Notes: a model not told the origin generated them from the sequence alone. A stretch of 37,109 nucleotides of DNA from Methanomassiliicoccaceae archaeon UBA328 (GCA_002506905.1 DAYM01000011.1:1-37109); one strand, 5' to 3'; counted from the stretch's first letter, positions 25,228 to 34,839 are shown. Numbers and translations: made by a program.

Positions 25228-25321
25228 GAACAGCGTGAATTTGTTTTAACGTATAATATCGCGCCTCCTACCCGCGCGCGGATGCACACAATTATTTACA
25301 TCGAACCCATAATGATGAGTG

Positions 25322-28300
25322 ATGGGACTGGACAACGATATCTACTCTGAACTCTACGAACTGCGCGAAAGGCTGCGCAGAGAACGCACATACTCCAACG
25401 GCAGGGAACCCGTCATCTGCGATGACGACGCCCTTCACGAGATAGCCGTGCGTATACCGACCAAGCTGGATGATTTCCAGGCAATCGTCGGAATAGGATC
25501 CAGGTTCGTAGAGCTTTACGGAGAGGACTTCCTGGAATTGACCAGGAAATACGCGATAACCGCGGCCAAAGGCTGCAACATGGACAGGGATGTCGCCCAG
25601 ACCCTCAGAGACCTTCAAAAGAAACTGGTGAATATCAGCAGAGGGAACCGCCTTCTGTTCCAGCCCAAGATCACGAAGAAGATGGCCTTCGATCTCATCT
25701 CCGTTCCCAACCAGGACTATATGGGCCTGCTGTTCGGAAGGAAACGCACACTCAAACTGTGCGACACATCCAAAGGAAAAGAGGATGTCCTGAGATACAA
25801 ACAGCTCAACGAGATCATCAGAGAGGTCAACAGGGAACAGAGGGAGAAAGGTCAGTACGACCTGTATATCGCATACCCGTTCGTCGAAGGAAAACTCTCC
25901 GGCGAGGATTTCGATGTCCGTGCCCCGTTGGCGTTGTTCCCGGTCATCCTCGAGAAGGATGCCAAGACCATCACGCTTATTGAAGACCCCAGCAGAGATA
26001 CCGTATACAACAACTCCCTGGTAACGGCCTTCACCAAATTCAGCGGCAAGAACCGTCCGCTTCCCAACAACGTCATCGACGACGTTGCGGCGGAATCGTT
26101 CCTGGTCAATCTGATCCAGTTCTATGAGGAACAGGGGATGCAGATAGAATCCAGTTACGGGGTCCCGATACCGTTCACCGATTACAGGGCAGGAGAGTTC
26201 CCGAAATACAACCCCGGCGAACTGTTCATGACACAGAATATGGTCCTCGGAAAATACCCGACATATTCGAACAGCATCCAGAAGGATTTCGACGATCTGA
26301 TCGCCAAAGGCGAGATCAACGGGATCCTGTCGGATCTGGTCGAGGACCTCAACCTCACAGATTACCTGTCCGAACTTCCCCACCCGCTCACCGCGGAGGA
26401 CATCAAAGAAAGGGGGCTCGATACTTCGGAGACGAAGATCACATACATCAATTCGCTGAACAGCGCTCAGGAGAACGTCCTTTCCGCAATGGAGAAGAAA
26501 GATGAGCTGGTCGTACAGGGACCTCCCGGTACCGGAAAATCCCAGGTCATCACCGGCCTGATCACATCTGCAGTCACCGAAGGAAAGACCGTACTCATGG
26601 TCTCCGAGAAGAAGACCGCTCTGGATGTCGTCTACTCCAGGTTGGGAAACCTGTCGAAATACTGTCTCATGATCGACGACGTCGCCAACAAGGAACAGTT
26701 CTACAAACAGCTCGGGACCATGCTGGAAGTGGACCACCCCAAATCGGGTACCGATCTGCTTCCCCTGTCGGAAAGCATCGACAAGGATGTTGCCACACTT
26801 ACAAACATAGCAGATGTCATGTACAGTCCCGGGGCCTTCGGCATCGCACCGTACAAGCTGTATTCCATGGACAGATGGCTTGATCTGACCGACAGGCGCC
26901 AGCTGGAGGATTACAGGATGATCAAGGGCGACGTGTCCTCCGTCATGCTCGGTCTGAAATACCCGACCGTCAAAGAGCTGAACAGGGTATTCATGGACAG
27001 CACCCTTATGGGCAATTTCAAGGAATACTGCGACTGCGTCGAGAAGACGCCGTGGCTCACCCATATGAAACGGGACCTCTCCGAGTACAACATCGGCGAG
27101 ATGAAGGCAGACCTTATGGACCTCGAAGCGCAGATGACCGAGTGGCGCAGCAAGGGATTCATGTCCAGGCTGTTCTCCAAAGGAAAGGTCAGCCGCGAAG
27201 CGACCGCCATGCTCAACAAGTACTTCGACAACTACGGAGAGCAGACCGTGAAACAGGTCATGGACGACCCCGCGGACTTCGTGGACAGGCTGGATGACTA
27301 TCCCCTGTATTCGTCGAGGGCAACGGTATACGACAAACTGGATGAGAATGAACGCATCTACGGACGCAACATCCTCTCGTTATCCAAAGATATGAAACTC
27401 TCTTTCAACGAGAGCAACGGCCAGATCTACAAATACATCCTGAACACGCATCTTCAGGAATTCGATGCGGCCAACAAGGCCATCCTTCAGGAGATACAGG
27501 ACTTCGACAGCATCATCGCCGATATGGACAGGAAGATCCAGCAGAAGAAGGAACTCACACGCGACAAGGTGGAAGAGGTCCTTCAGGATAACCTCAGATA
27601 CATATCCGAATCCAAAAGACGCGGAGACATCAACAGGATCATAGAGAACAAACGCAAATGGTCCCTCAACAAATTCATCAACCGCTACGGATACGAGCTC
27701 TTCAAAGGCGTCAAAGTATGGCTCCTCACACCCGAAGTGGTATCGGAGATCATCCCCTTGGAGATGGGAGTGTTCGATGTGCTCATATTCGATGAGGCCT
27801 CGCAGATGTACGTCGAGAAAGGAATACCTTCGATATACAGGGCGAAGAAGGTCGTCATCGCGGGAGACCACAAGCAGCTGCGTCCTTCCAGCCTCGGATC
27901 CGGACGTATCGATTTCGCAAACGATGACGATGACGACAGCGAGGATGATGAAGTGTCCGCAGCACTCGAGGAGGAATCCCTCCTGGATCTTGCCAGGGCA
28001 CGTTACGACAACATTCTCCTGAACTTCCACTACAGGTCGAAGTACGAAGAGCTCATCGCATTCTCCAACTACGCCTTCTACAGCGGAAAGCTCTATGTGT
28101 CGCCCAACGCGGTACAGCCCGAGAGGCCTCCGATAGAGGTCTACAAGGTCAACGGTCTTTGGGAGAACAAATCCAACCTTGCGGAGGCAAAGAAGATAGT
28201 CGAGCTTCTCAAGGACTTCTTCATGCAGAGAAGGAACAACGAGACCGTCGGAATAATCACATTCAACGTCTCGCAGAGGGACCTGATCAACGATCTCATC

Positions 28301-29056
28301 GATGCGGAATCCGTCAAAGACCCTGCCTTCGGAAAAGCGGTGAATGACGAGATGAACCGTTTCGACAACGGAGAAGATGTCGGTCTCTTCATCAAGAACA
28401 TCGAAAGTGTCCAGGGAGATGAGAGGGACGTCATCATGTTCTCCATCGGCTATGCCAAGAACAAAGAAGGCAGGCTCATGCAGAGATTCGGATGGCTCAA
28501 CAACCGCGGCGGAGAGAACCGTCTCAATGTCGCCATCAGCCGTTCCAAGAAAAAGATCTTCATCGTCAGGTCGTTCGAACCGAAAGAACTCCAGGTCGAC
28601 GACGCAAAGAACGACGGCCCGAGGATCCTCAAGAAATACCTCCAGTACGCCACCGCCATCAGCAACGGGGAGAAGGAACTCGCGGAGAGCATCCTCAACT
28701 CGTTCAGTAACGAACGCTGGAAGCCGGATAACATCGTCATGGGCGACTCGCCCGTACTCGACCGTGTGTACAACGCATTGGTGAGGAAGGGATACACCGT
28801 CGAAAGGGACGTCGGTATCGGAGGATATCAGATCGATCTCGCCATCAAACAGGAAGGCAGGTTCATCCTCGGAATAGAATGCGACAGCCACATCTATGAG
28901 ATGTCCACCACCACAAGGGAGAGGGACTATCACAGACAGAAGTATCTGGAATCGAGAGGCTGGCATATACACAGGGTATGGACACCCGGAATGTGGAAGG
29001 ATCCCGAAGGCGAGATCAACAAGATCGTTAAGGCCATCGAGACAACGAAGGTCTGA
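25322..29056 (+). CDS. HRDC-DUF4011-SF1 helicase-Vsr-type endonuclease
   Basis: This 1244-residue protein is a likely defence nuclease-helicase. Domains in order: an HRDC-like domain (about 8-78, ALHEIAVRIPTKLDDFQAI, VELYGEDFLELT); a DUF4011-like start (LRDLQKKLVNISRGNRLL, about 96-112); SF1 helicase motif I VVQGPPGTGKSQV (about 398-409); motif II VLIFDEASQM; GDHKQLRPSSLG; NFHYRSKYEELI; and the motif V/VI region NRLNVAISRSKKKIFIVRS. The C-terminal about 110 residues form a PD-(D/E)XK nuclease of the Vsr/DUF559 type (GYQIDLAI, LGIECDSHIYE, ERDYHRQKYLESRGW, HRVWT). A GTG one codon upstream is in frame; the TATA-like AATTATTTA about 25 nt before 25322 supports the ATG. All catalytic motifs look intact. 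Confidence 0.9.
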   Translation: MGLDNDIYSELYELRERLRRERTYSNGREPVICDDDALHEIAVRIPTKLDDFQAIVGIGSRFVELYGEDFLELTRKYAITAAKGCNMDRDVAQTLRDLQKKLVNISRGNRLLFQPKITKKMAFDLISVPNQDYMGLLFGRKRTLKLCDTSKGKEDVLRYKQLNEIIREVNREQREKGQYDLYIAYPFVEGKLSGEDFDVRAPLALFPVILEKDAKTITLIEDPSRDTVYNNSLVTAFTKFSGKNRPLPNNVIDDVAAESFLVNLIQFYEEQGMQIESSYGVPIPFTDYRAGEFPKYNPGELFMTQNMVLGKYPTYSNSIQKDFDDLIAKGEINGILSDLVEDLNLTDYLSELPHPLTAEDIKERGLDTSETKITYINSLNSAQENVLSAMEKKDELVVQGPPGTGKSQVITGLITSAVTEGKTVLMVSEKKTALDVVYSRLGNLSKYCLMIDDVANKEQFYKQLGTMLEVDHPKSGTDLLPLSESIDKDVATLTNIADVMYSPGAFGIAPYKLYSMDRWLDLTDRRQLEDYRMIKGDVSSVMLGLKYPTVKELNRVFMDSTLMGNFKEYCDCVEKTPWLTHMKRDLSEYNIGEMKADLMDLEAQMTEWRSKGFMSRLFSKGKVSREATAMLNKYFDNYGEQTVKQVMDDPADFVDRLDDYPLYSSRATVYDKLDENERIYGRNILSLSKDMKLSFNESNGQIYKYILNTHLQEFDAANKAILQEIQDFDSIIADMDRKIQQKKELTRDKVEEVLQDNLRYISESKRRGDINRIIENKRKWSLNKFINRYGYELFKGVKVWLLTPEVVSEIIPLEMGVFDVLIFDEASQMYVEKGIPSIYRAKKVVIAGDHKQLRPSSLGSGRIDFANDDDDDSEDDEVSAALEEESLLDLARARYDNILLNFHYRSKYEELIAFSNYAFYSGKLYVSPNAVQPERPPIEVYKVNGLWENKSNLAEAKKIVELLKDFFMQRRNNETVGIITFNVSQRDLINDLIDAESVKDPAFGKAVNDEMNRFDNGEDVGLFIKNIESVQGDERDVIMFSIGYAKNKEGRLMQRFGWLNNRGGENRLNVAISRSKKKIFIVRSFEPKELQVDDAKNDGPRILKKYLQYATAISNGEKELAESILNSFSNERWKPDNIVMGDSPVLDRVYNALVRKGYTVERDVGIGGYQIDLAIKQEGRFILGIECDSHIYEMSTTTRERDYHRQKYLESRGWHIHRVWTPGMWKDPEGEINKIVKAIETTKV

Positions 29057-29722
29057 TCAGACCAATCTGGCCTGTTTCACATGGAGCGTTCCGCTCCCTT
29101 TCTTCCATTCTTTCTCGGAAGACACTATCTCCAGCGGATGCGAATGCATGGGGGAATCCAAGGTCATGGACTCGTACTCTCCTCCTTCGCCCATCACGCT
29201 GATGCCGTATCTCTCACGGAGTTTCTCCAGGTCCTCCAACGCCTTCCCGTCCAACGGACGTCCGAGCCAGGATTCGTCAAGGCCTTCTGCGTAGCACCCG
29301 ACGATTATAGCCTTGATGCCCGAATCGATGAACTCGCGCATGACCATGTCCTGGTCCTTCCTCCACAGGGGAGTGATCACCTTCAGACCGAAATCGCCGC
29401 AGACAAGGTTCATACGGTCCCATTGATAATCCGACCAGACCGCTCCGGTTACCACACCTTCGACATCCAGGCTCTCGAGGGCATTCCTCAGACCTTCCAT
29501 ATCCCCTTCCTCCGTACCGGTGCTGGTGGCAGTGACCAGGTCCACTCCCATGGACTCGGCCATCAGAGGTACCACGTTCAGATTGGGAGTATGGAATATC
29601 CATGAACCGGAATCCTCCGGAATGATGTTGACGATCATCGGGACCTCATGCCCCATCTGCCTCGCCAAATACATGGCAAAGGTGGAATCCTTGCCTCCGG
29701 AATATAAAGCGGCCAAACGCAT
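29057..29722 (-). CDS. dph6: Diphthine-ammonia ligase
   Basis: This 221-residue ATP-pyrophosphatase-type enzyme performs the last step of diphthamide synthesis on elongation factor 2, amidating diphthine with ammonium and ATP. The PP-loop YSGGKDSTFAMYLA is at the N-terminus. GAVWSDYQWDRMNLVCGDFGL, TPLWRKDQDMVMREFIDSG and MGEGGEYESMTLD are the Dph6/MJ0570 family blocks. A TTG start six codons upstream is possible, but a TATA-like CCTTAAATTAC about 25 nt before the ATG at 29722 suggests a leaderless start there. Its stop codon abuts that of the helicase-nuclease gene. Confidence 0.93.
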   Translation of the reverse strand: MRLAALYSGGKDSTFAMYLARQMGHEVPMIVNIIPEDSGSWIFHTPNLNVVPLMAESMGVDLVTATSTGTEEGDMEGLRNALESLDVEGVVTGAVWSDYQWDRMNLVCGDFGLKVITPLWRKDQDMVMREFIDSGIKAIIVGCYAEGLDESWLGRPLDGKALEDLEKLRERYGISVMGEGGEYESMTLDSPMHSHPLEIVSSEKEWKKGSGTLHVKQARLV

Positions 29723-29849
29723 GACCTCTGGATTGCTCAATAGTAATTTAAGGTTTCAGAACTTATCGGCGTTCAACGCCCGCAGACGACAGGACCGACC
29801 TTCTGACCGGCCTGCCACCCGAAAGAGCTACGATCAAGGATGTAACACC

Positions 29850-30545
29850 ATGACAGCCATAGATACCCAGGCCCTCAAGAAGATAGTCGCAGAGAAAGCA
29901 GTGAACGACTATGTCAAAGACGGAATGATAGTCGGACTCGGAACTGGCTCTACTGCATATTTCGCCATCAAGAGGGTCGGAGAGCTCGTGGCATCCGGAT
30001 ACAAACTGACGTGCGTGGCAACATCCCACCAGACCGAAGAGCTCGCAAGGGAATCCGGGATCAACGTGGTCCCTCTGTGCGATGTCGATCATGTCGACGT
30101 CACCATAGACGGCGCCGACGAGGTCGATCCGGAACTCCAGCTCATCAAAGGTCTGGGCGGCGCACTCCTCAGAGAGAAGATCGTCGCCGCGGCGACCCTC
30201 GAGGAGATCATCGTCGTCGACGAGTCCAAGATCGTGGAAAAGCTCGGAAGCAAATGCCCCCTGCCGGTGGAGGTCGTACCGTACGGACACAACCGCACCG
30301 CATACGCCCTTTCGAGACAGGGATGCGAACCCGTGCTCAGAATGAAGGACGGAAAGATCTTCAAGACAGACGGCGGGAACTTCGTGTACGACTGCAGGTT
30401 CAAAGAGATCCCCAGCCCGTTCTTCCTAGAAACAAGGCTCAATGTCATACCGGGAGTGGTAGAGAACGGACTGTTCCTCAACACAGCAGCGGTGGTTTTG
30501 GTATCACATCCCGACGGAACCGTCACAAAGATGGAGAGGGACTGA
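29850..30545 (+). CDS. rpiA: Ribose-5-phosphate isomerase A
   Basis: This 231-residue enzyme interconverts ribose 5-phosphate and ribulose 5-phosphate, supplying pentoses for nucleotides. VGLGTGSTAYFAI, CVATSHQTEELARESG, VDVTIDGADEVDPELQLIKGLGGALLREKI, VVDESKIVEKLG and TDGGNFVYDCRF are all standard RpiA motifs, and the length is normal. The frame is open upstream from 29520 within the antisense of dph6, but the family start is the ATG at 29850, with AAGGATG upstream. It is transcribed alone, divergent from dph6. Confidence 0.96.
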   Translation: MTAIDTQALKKIVAEKAVNDYVKDGMIVGLGTGSTAYFAIKRVGELVASGYKLTCVATSHQTEELARESGINVVPLCDVDHVDVTIDGADEVDPELQLIKGLGGALLREKIVAAATLEEIIVVDESKIVEKLGSKCPLPVEVVPYGHNRTAYALSRQGCEPVLRMKDGKIFKTDGGNFVYDCRFKEIPSPFFLETRLNVIPGVVENGLFLNTAAVVLVSHPDGTVTKMERD

Positions 30546-30644
30546 GTTTCCTCCCAGATATAATTATATATAAGTGAGCAAAAGGGGGATAGGGTTTTAA
30601 TATAACCTCCTTATTAGCAACACTTCACACTTCAGGTGATACTA

Positions 30645-30923
30645 ATGAAGATGCCCAGAACGATTAAGACATATTGTCCTTATTGCAAGGCCCACACCGT
30701 CCATGACGTTGAAAGGGTCAAAAAGAAGAAAGCCAGCGAGCTCAAATGGGGTCAGAGGAGATTCAGAACCGTAACAGCAGGTTACGGAGGTTTCCCCAGG
30801 CCTAAGCCGGAAGGAAGGGAAAAGCCCACAAAGAGGGTCAACATCAGATACAGATGCGAGACCTGCAAGAAGGCACACCTTACCACATGCATCAGAGCAA
30901 AGAAATTCGAACTCACGGAGTGA
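30645..30923 (+). CDS. rpl44e: 50S ribosomal protein L44e
   Basis: This 92-residue zinc-binding ribosomal protein contacts the tRNA E site. TYCPYCKAHTVHDVERVKKKKASELKWGQRR (N-terminal CxxC), GYGGFPRPKPEGREKPTKRV and YRCETCKKAHLT (second CxxC) are diagnostic. AGGTGA at 30634-30639 favours the ATG at 30645 over the GTG at 30636 or the ATG at 30651. A strong promoter element (TTTTAATATAA, about 30595-30605) lies upstream. It opens the conserved operon L44e-S27e-aIF2alpha-Nop10-PAC2. Confidence 0.96.
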   Translation: MKMPRTIKTYCPYCKAHTVHDVERVKKKKASELKWGQRRFRTVTAGYGGFPRPKPEGREKPTKRVNIRYRCETCKKAHLTTCIRAKKFELTE

Positions 30924-30928
30924 TTCAA

Positions 30929-31096
30929 ATGGTCAACGATTTCGTTAAAGTGAAATGCCCTGACTGTGGAAACGAGCAGATCGTCTTCAGAAAGGCAGCA
31001 ACAAAGGTCACATGCCACGTTTGCAACTCTGTCCTCGTCGTCCCCAAGGGCGGTGTCGGAGAGATCAAAGGCGAAGTGACTGAGGTAGTCGGCTGA
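30929..31096 (+). CDS. rps27e: 30S ribosomal protein S27e
   Basis: This 55-residue zinc-ribbon protein has VKCPDCGNEQIVF and VTCHVCNSVLVVPKGG, the CxxC...CxxC layout of S27e. It is slightly short for the family but complete. The frame is open further upstream through L44e; the ATG at 30929 (MVNDFVKVKC) is the natural start, 5 nt after the L44e stop. The stop codon overlaps the start of the aIF2-alpha gene (TGATG). Confidence 0.95.
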   Translation: MVNDFVKVKCPDCGNEQIVFRKAATKVTCHVCNSVLVVPKGGVGEIKGEVTEVVG

Positions 31097-31872
31097 TGTC
31101 AAGAGCCAAAGGCTTTCCCGAGAACGGTGAGCTCGTAGTCTGCACTGTAAAGAGTGTCAAGAACTTCGGAGCCTTCGTCACCCTGGATGAATACGATGAC
31201 AAAGAAGGATTCGTCCACGTAAGGGATGTTGCCACTGGCTGGGTAAAATACATCAGGGACTTTATCAGAGAAGGTCAGAAGATCGTCTGTAAAGTTCTGG
31301 GCGTCGATTCACAAAAAGGTCACATCGACCTTTCTTTAAAATCCGTTAACGAACACCAGAAAAGGGAAAAGATCCAGCAGTGGAAGAACGAGAAGAAAGC
31401 AGAGAAGCTCGTCGAGATCATCGCAGAGAGGATGTCGATCAGCGTAGACGATGCCTACGACATGTTCGGAAACCAGATGCTTGAGGATTACGAAACCCTC
31501 TACGGTGCATTCGAAAGCGTGGTTGCCTCTCCGGAAGAGTTCAGACAGGACTACTCCGGAGAATGGCTCGATACTTTTATAGATGTAGCAAAAGAGAATG
31601 TAACTCCGCCTTTCGTTCAGATAGACGGTATCCTCGATATGACCTCATCTGCACCCAACGGTGTAGAACTGATCAAGACCGCACTCCTTGCAGGACTCGA
31701 CGAGGGAAAGGACGACGACGTGCACATAACATGCGTCGGATCACCCAGATACAGAGTTGTAGTCGTAGCTGCCGAGTACAAGGAGGCTGAAGACGTGATG
31801 AAGAAAGTGACCAATGCGGCCATCAAATCGCTCACATCCGCTGGCGGTGTTGCAACACTCACACGCGAGTAA
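31096..31872 (+). CDS. Translation initiation factor 2 subunit alpha
   Basis: This 258-residue protein is aIF2-alpha, part of the heterotrimer that delivers initiator Met-tRNA to the 30S subunit. It has an N-terminal S1 domain (about 8-85, GELVVCTVKSVKNFGAFVTL, EGFVHVRDVATGWVKYIRD, GHIDLSLKSV), a helical middle domain (about 90-170) and a C-terminal alpha/beta domain that binds aIF2-gamma. In archaea it also binds mRNA 5' ends through the trimer. The start overlaps the S27e stop codon. The order before nop10 is widely conserved in archaea. Confidence 0.96.
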   Translation: MSRAKGFPENGELVVCTVKSVKNFGAFVTLDEYDDKEGFVHVRDVATGWVKYIRDFIREGQKIVCKVLGVDSQKGHIDLSLKSVNEHQKREKIQQWKNEKKAEKLVEIIAERMSISVDDAYDMFGNQMLEDYETLYGAFESVVASPEEFRQDYSGEWLDTFIDVAKENVTPPFVQIDGILDMTSSAPNGVELIKTALLAGLDEGKDDDVHITCVGSPRYRVVVVAAEYKEAEDVMKKVTNAAIKSLTSAGGVATLTRE

Positions 31873-31877
31873 GTAAC

Positions 31878-32066
31878 ATGAGATCAGAACTCAGAAAATG
31901 TACCAAATGCGGAAGATACACACTGGGCGCAGTATGTCCGCAATGCTCTTCTCCTACGGTATGCCCGGTACCAATGAGATTCTCTCCGGATGACCGCTAC
32001 GGCAGTTACAGAAGAGAGGCCATCAAACAGGAGTATGGCGAGAATGGCAAGTATCATCAGATATGA
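31878..32066 (+). CDS. nop10: H/ACA RNP protein Nop10
   Basis: This 62-residue protein is Nop10, a core component of the box H/ACA ribonucleoprotein for RNA-guided pseudouridylation. It has an N-terminal zinc ribbon (LRKCTKCGRYTLGAVCPQCSSPT) followed by PVPMRFSPDDRYGSYRREAIKQ, a family hallmark. It begins 5 nt after aIF2-alpha. The C-terminus overlaps the start of the PAC2 gene by 23 nt in another frame. Confidence 0.95.
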   Translation: MRSELRKCTKCGRYTLGAVCPQCSSPTVCPVPMRFSPDDRYGSYRREAIKQEYGENGKYHQI

Positions 32067-32787
32067 TTCCAAACCGGCCCTGAAAGACCCGTTCTTCATC
32101 GAGGCACTTCCCGGCATAGGCAATGTCGGCAAAGTGGCCGGAGATTTCATAGCGGATTCCGTCAAAGCGGTCAAGTTCGCATCCATCTATTCCGAGGGCC
32201 TTCCGCCGCAGGTCAATCTCGATGAGGACTCTGTCATAGACATGGCCCGCAACGAACTGTGGTACGGAAAGGTCGGAGACAGGGACGTTATATTCCTCAG
32301 AGGGGAATTCCAGGGTTCCACACCGGAAGGACAGTACTATCTGGCACAGGACGTCATGAAAGAACTTCTTAAGATGGATGTCAGGAAGATAATCACACTC
32401 GGAGGATACGGTACCGGCGCAATGGTGGACGAACCCCGCGTTCTGGGAGCTGTATCCGATAAGAGACTCAAAGAGGACCTGTCCGAATACGGAGTGGTGT
32501 TCTCTCCCAACGATCCTCAGGCAGGCATAATCGGCGCTGCGGGATTGCTCATAGGATTCGGAAAGATCTACGGTATCGATTCGGTATGTCTTATGGGTGA
32601 AACGTCCGGATTCTTCGTCGACCACAAAAGCGCAAAGGCCATCGTAGATATCCTGATGAAGATGTTCGATGTGAAATTGGACACCAAAGACCTCGAGGAA
32701 AAGGCCGGTCAGATAGATGAGCTGACGGCCAAAGTAAAAGAGGCCGAAGATCAGGACACTCATGAGGATCTCAGCTACATCGGCTGA
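32044..32787 (+). CDS. PAC2-family protein (proteasome assembly chaperone-like)
   Basis: This 247-residue protein belongs to the PAC2 family, archaeal relatives of proteasome assembly chaperones. FIEALPGIGNVGKVAGDFI, EGQYYLAQDVMKELLKM, LGGYGTGAMVDEPRVLG and GIIGAAGLLIGFGKIYGID are typical blocks. The last 30 residues look coiled-coil (KDLEEKAGQIDELTAKVKEA). The frame is open from 31990; AGGAG at about 32028-32032 is best spaced for the ATG at 32044. It lies next to nop10, a conserved archaeal pairing. Archaeal PAC2 proteins bind proteasome alpha in some species, but the role here is inferred. Confidence 0.9.
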   Translation: MASIIRYDSKPALKDPFFIEALPGIGNVGKVAGDFIADSVKAVKFASIYSEGLPPQVNLDEDSVIDMARNELWYGKVGDRDVIFLRGEFQGSTPEGQYYLAQDVMKELLKMDVRKIITLGGYGTGAMVDEPRVLGAVSDKRLKEDLSEYGVVFSPNDPQAGIIGAAGLLIGFGKIYGIDSVCLMGETSGFFVDHKSAKAIVDILMKMFDVKLDTKDLEEKAGQIDELTAKVKEAEDQDTHEDLSYIG

Positions 32788-32861
32788 ATGATCCAGACAC
32801 TCATTTTAGTGTGAGGGCAAATGACTCAGACGCTCATTATAAGGCGTGAGGGGAATCATTC
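32786..32861 (+). promoter_or_regulatory. Two-copy dyad leader element before FUSC-like gene 1
   Basis: Two copies of one unit follow each other: CCAGACACTCATTTTAGTGT (32793-32812, then GAGGG) and CTCAGACGCTCATTATAAGG (32825-32844, then CGTGAGGGG). Each is a small dyad: ACACT/AGTGT in the first, ACGC/GCGT in the second, so the arms changed together. The pair is enclosed by GAATGAT (32786-32792) and ATCATTC (32855-32861). A third copy stands before the paralogous gene at 34948-34980. It may be an RNA leader structure or a pair of operators. Confidence 0.6.
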
Positions 32862-32873
32862 AAAGTGAGATAA

Positions 32874-34814
32874 GTGGACGTCAAGAAGGTATTCGGGAAG
32901 ACAATATTCTTCATCTTCATTGTTGCATTCGTAGCTCTGTTCAGCGTAGCATTCGGATATAAGAATGCCCTGATCGGTGTAATGATAATCGTCGCCGCGC
33001 TCATGCTTCTGGGCAGGGACATGACCTCAAAAGCGGGCTCGTCGTTCTTTTGGCTGCTGATAATCAACCTTTCCATCGGAATAGGTTCGTTCATATCGTC
33101 GTCGAATATCTGGCTCGGCCTGATCATCAACTTCTCTCTGATATTTGTACTGACATACGTACTTGCAAGCGACATGAAATCCTCGGTGGAATTCCCATTC
33201 CTCCTCGGATACATCTTGGTCCTGTCCATGCCTGTGACGGCGGAAGAACTTCCATTGAAACTGCTGGCATTGACGGCGGGTACAATTTTCATCGTAGGTC
33301 TGAATCTCCTTGTTCACAAGAAAACGCCGACCAAGATCACCGGCCATTCCGGGATCGTAGCACTCCTCGACATGGTATGCGATTCCATAGACAGAATTTC
33401 TGCCGGAGAGACCGTCGATCCGGAGATATTCAACAAAGGATCGAGATCCATCCGCTCCGGGATATTCGACAGACTGCAGAAGAGCTTCTATTCGACACCC
33501 GAAAGCAGATCCGTCATGAATATGGCCGTCTCCATCGAACAGCTCGGCAAATCCGTCTGCAGGGAGAAGATGGACGGAAAGACACTTTCCGAGATCAAAG
33601 ATGTCCTGACCGCGATCAGGTCATGCACCGCACAGGAACTGTCTGTGGATGAGACACATGAAAGGATAGGAATTCACCGAACATCCGAACGATGCGCCGT
33701 TTGAGGTCATATCGGGCCTCAGCATCATCGATTACGAGCTCTGCGTCATATCGGACGGGACCGATCTGAAAAGACCGAGATACGGAACAGAAAAAGAGAT
33801 CCCGAAAGAATACAGGACAAGGACGGTACTTCGCGAGGGACTGAACAGGAATTCGATGGCCTTCTCCTACGCGTTCCGTCTGGCACTGATGATCTCCTTA
33901 TTCGAATTCCTTGCCGTCTACTTCGACATACTCGCTGCAAGATGGCTCGCGTTCACCTCATTGGCCATATGCACCCCATACGTTGACCGTGATATCGAAA
34001 AGGCAAAGATGAGGATAAAAGGAGCACTTGCGGGAATATTCATCTTCACCGCCATCACCCTGATAACAGACGATTATTGGATCCTCACGGGGATCATGCT
34101 TATCCTGAACTACATCTACACCCTGTACGACCCTCTGAGATATGACCTGAAGATGATGTTCACGAACATCAGCGCCCTTATCACTGCAGTGTTGGTACTT
34201 CCAGAGTTCGGGACCGGCCTGGAAGACGCCGCGACCCGTCTGATATGCATCCTTGCCGGAACCGTCATCGTGATCATCTGCAACCGCATCATATTCCCGT
34301 ACCATATCCACACAGAGAACATCAGACTCGGAGAAGATCGCTGGTGCTTACAGAAGACCTCATCCGTGACCTTTCCGAGATCGCATCCGGGAAAGGCGAT
34401 GAAGTGGGCAGCGCATGTGCCGTTCTGTCTGCAGACCTCATTTCCGAGAAGATCAGGGCAAATGTATTCCAATGTCCCGATGACGACATGGAGATGTTCA
34501 TCCATCATCAGAGCGAGGTTGTCACCAGATGCGCATTCTACAGAAACTCGGTGAACAAGCTGTCCGATAACGACGGCAGGCTCGTTTCGGCAATAAGCAA
34601 TATAGTGAGAACATACGGGTCCGGAAAGACAGACATTCTGTCTGATGCGGAAGAGGCCTTCGGAGACCTGGACAGTTTAGGATACGAGTGCGCCAAGGGC
34701 ATTCTCGAGACCGTAAGGATGTATCGCAAATCCGTATCGGATCTTGAAAGATACAAGACAAAGATCGAAGAAGGATACAGACCGAAACAGATCCTCTACG
34801 CAGAAATGCATTGA
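32874..34814 (+). pseudogene. FUSC-like membrane protein 1, double frameshift
   Basis: A tandem paralog of the intact gene at 35057, in three reading-frame pieces. The first (32874-33704, GTG start) gives the first helix bundle (TIFFIFIVAFVALFSVAFG, LLIINLSIGIGSFI) and the start of the soluble linker. Near 33669 homology moves to another frame that contains the second helix bundle (FRLALMISLFEFLAVYFDI, LYDPLRYDLKMMFTNI, NRIIFPYHIH). Near 34343 it returns to the first frame (LTEDLIRDLSEIASGKGDE) and runs to the stop at 34814. Alignment to the paralog is continuous across both breaks. The pieces show no internal decay, so a recent pseudogene or two sequencing/assembly errors are both possible. 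Confidence 0.8.
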
Positions 34815-34839
34815 ACAAGAACAATAGAAAGGTTTACAT

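Noticed and set aside
25292..27064. 590-codon open frame on the minus strand opposite the helicase-nuclease
   Set aside because: It is the antisense of a clearly conserved helicase gene. Its translation has no recognisable motif and a composition typical of reverse-strand frames in GC-biased codons.
27380..28972. 530-codon open frame on the minus strand
   Set aside because: Same reason: it mirrors the helicase and nuclease motifs of the plus-strand gene.
32786..32861. Kink-turn in the dyad leader element, suggested by AG/GA next to the stem
   Set aside because: When paired, the mismatches would be G-G and A-A rather than tandem sheared G-A pairs, and the three-nucleotide bulge is missing.
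33660..34350. Programmed frameshifting in FUSC-like gene 1
   Set aside because: No slippery heptamer at either site, and the intact paralog codes straight through; a mutation or sequence error is simpler.
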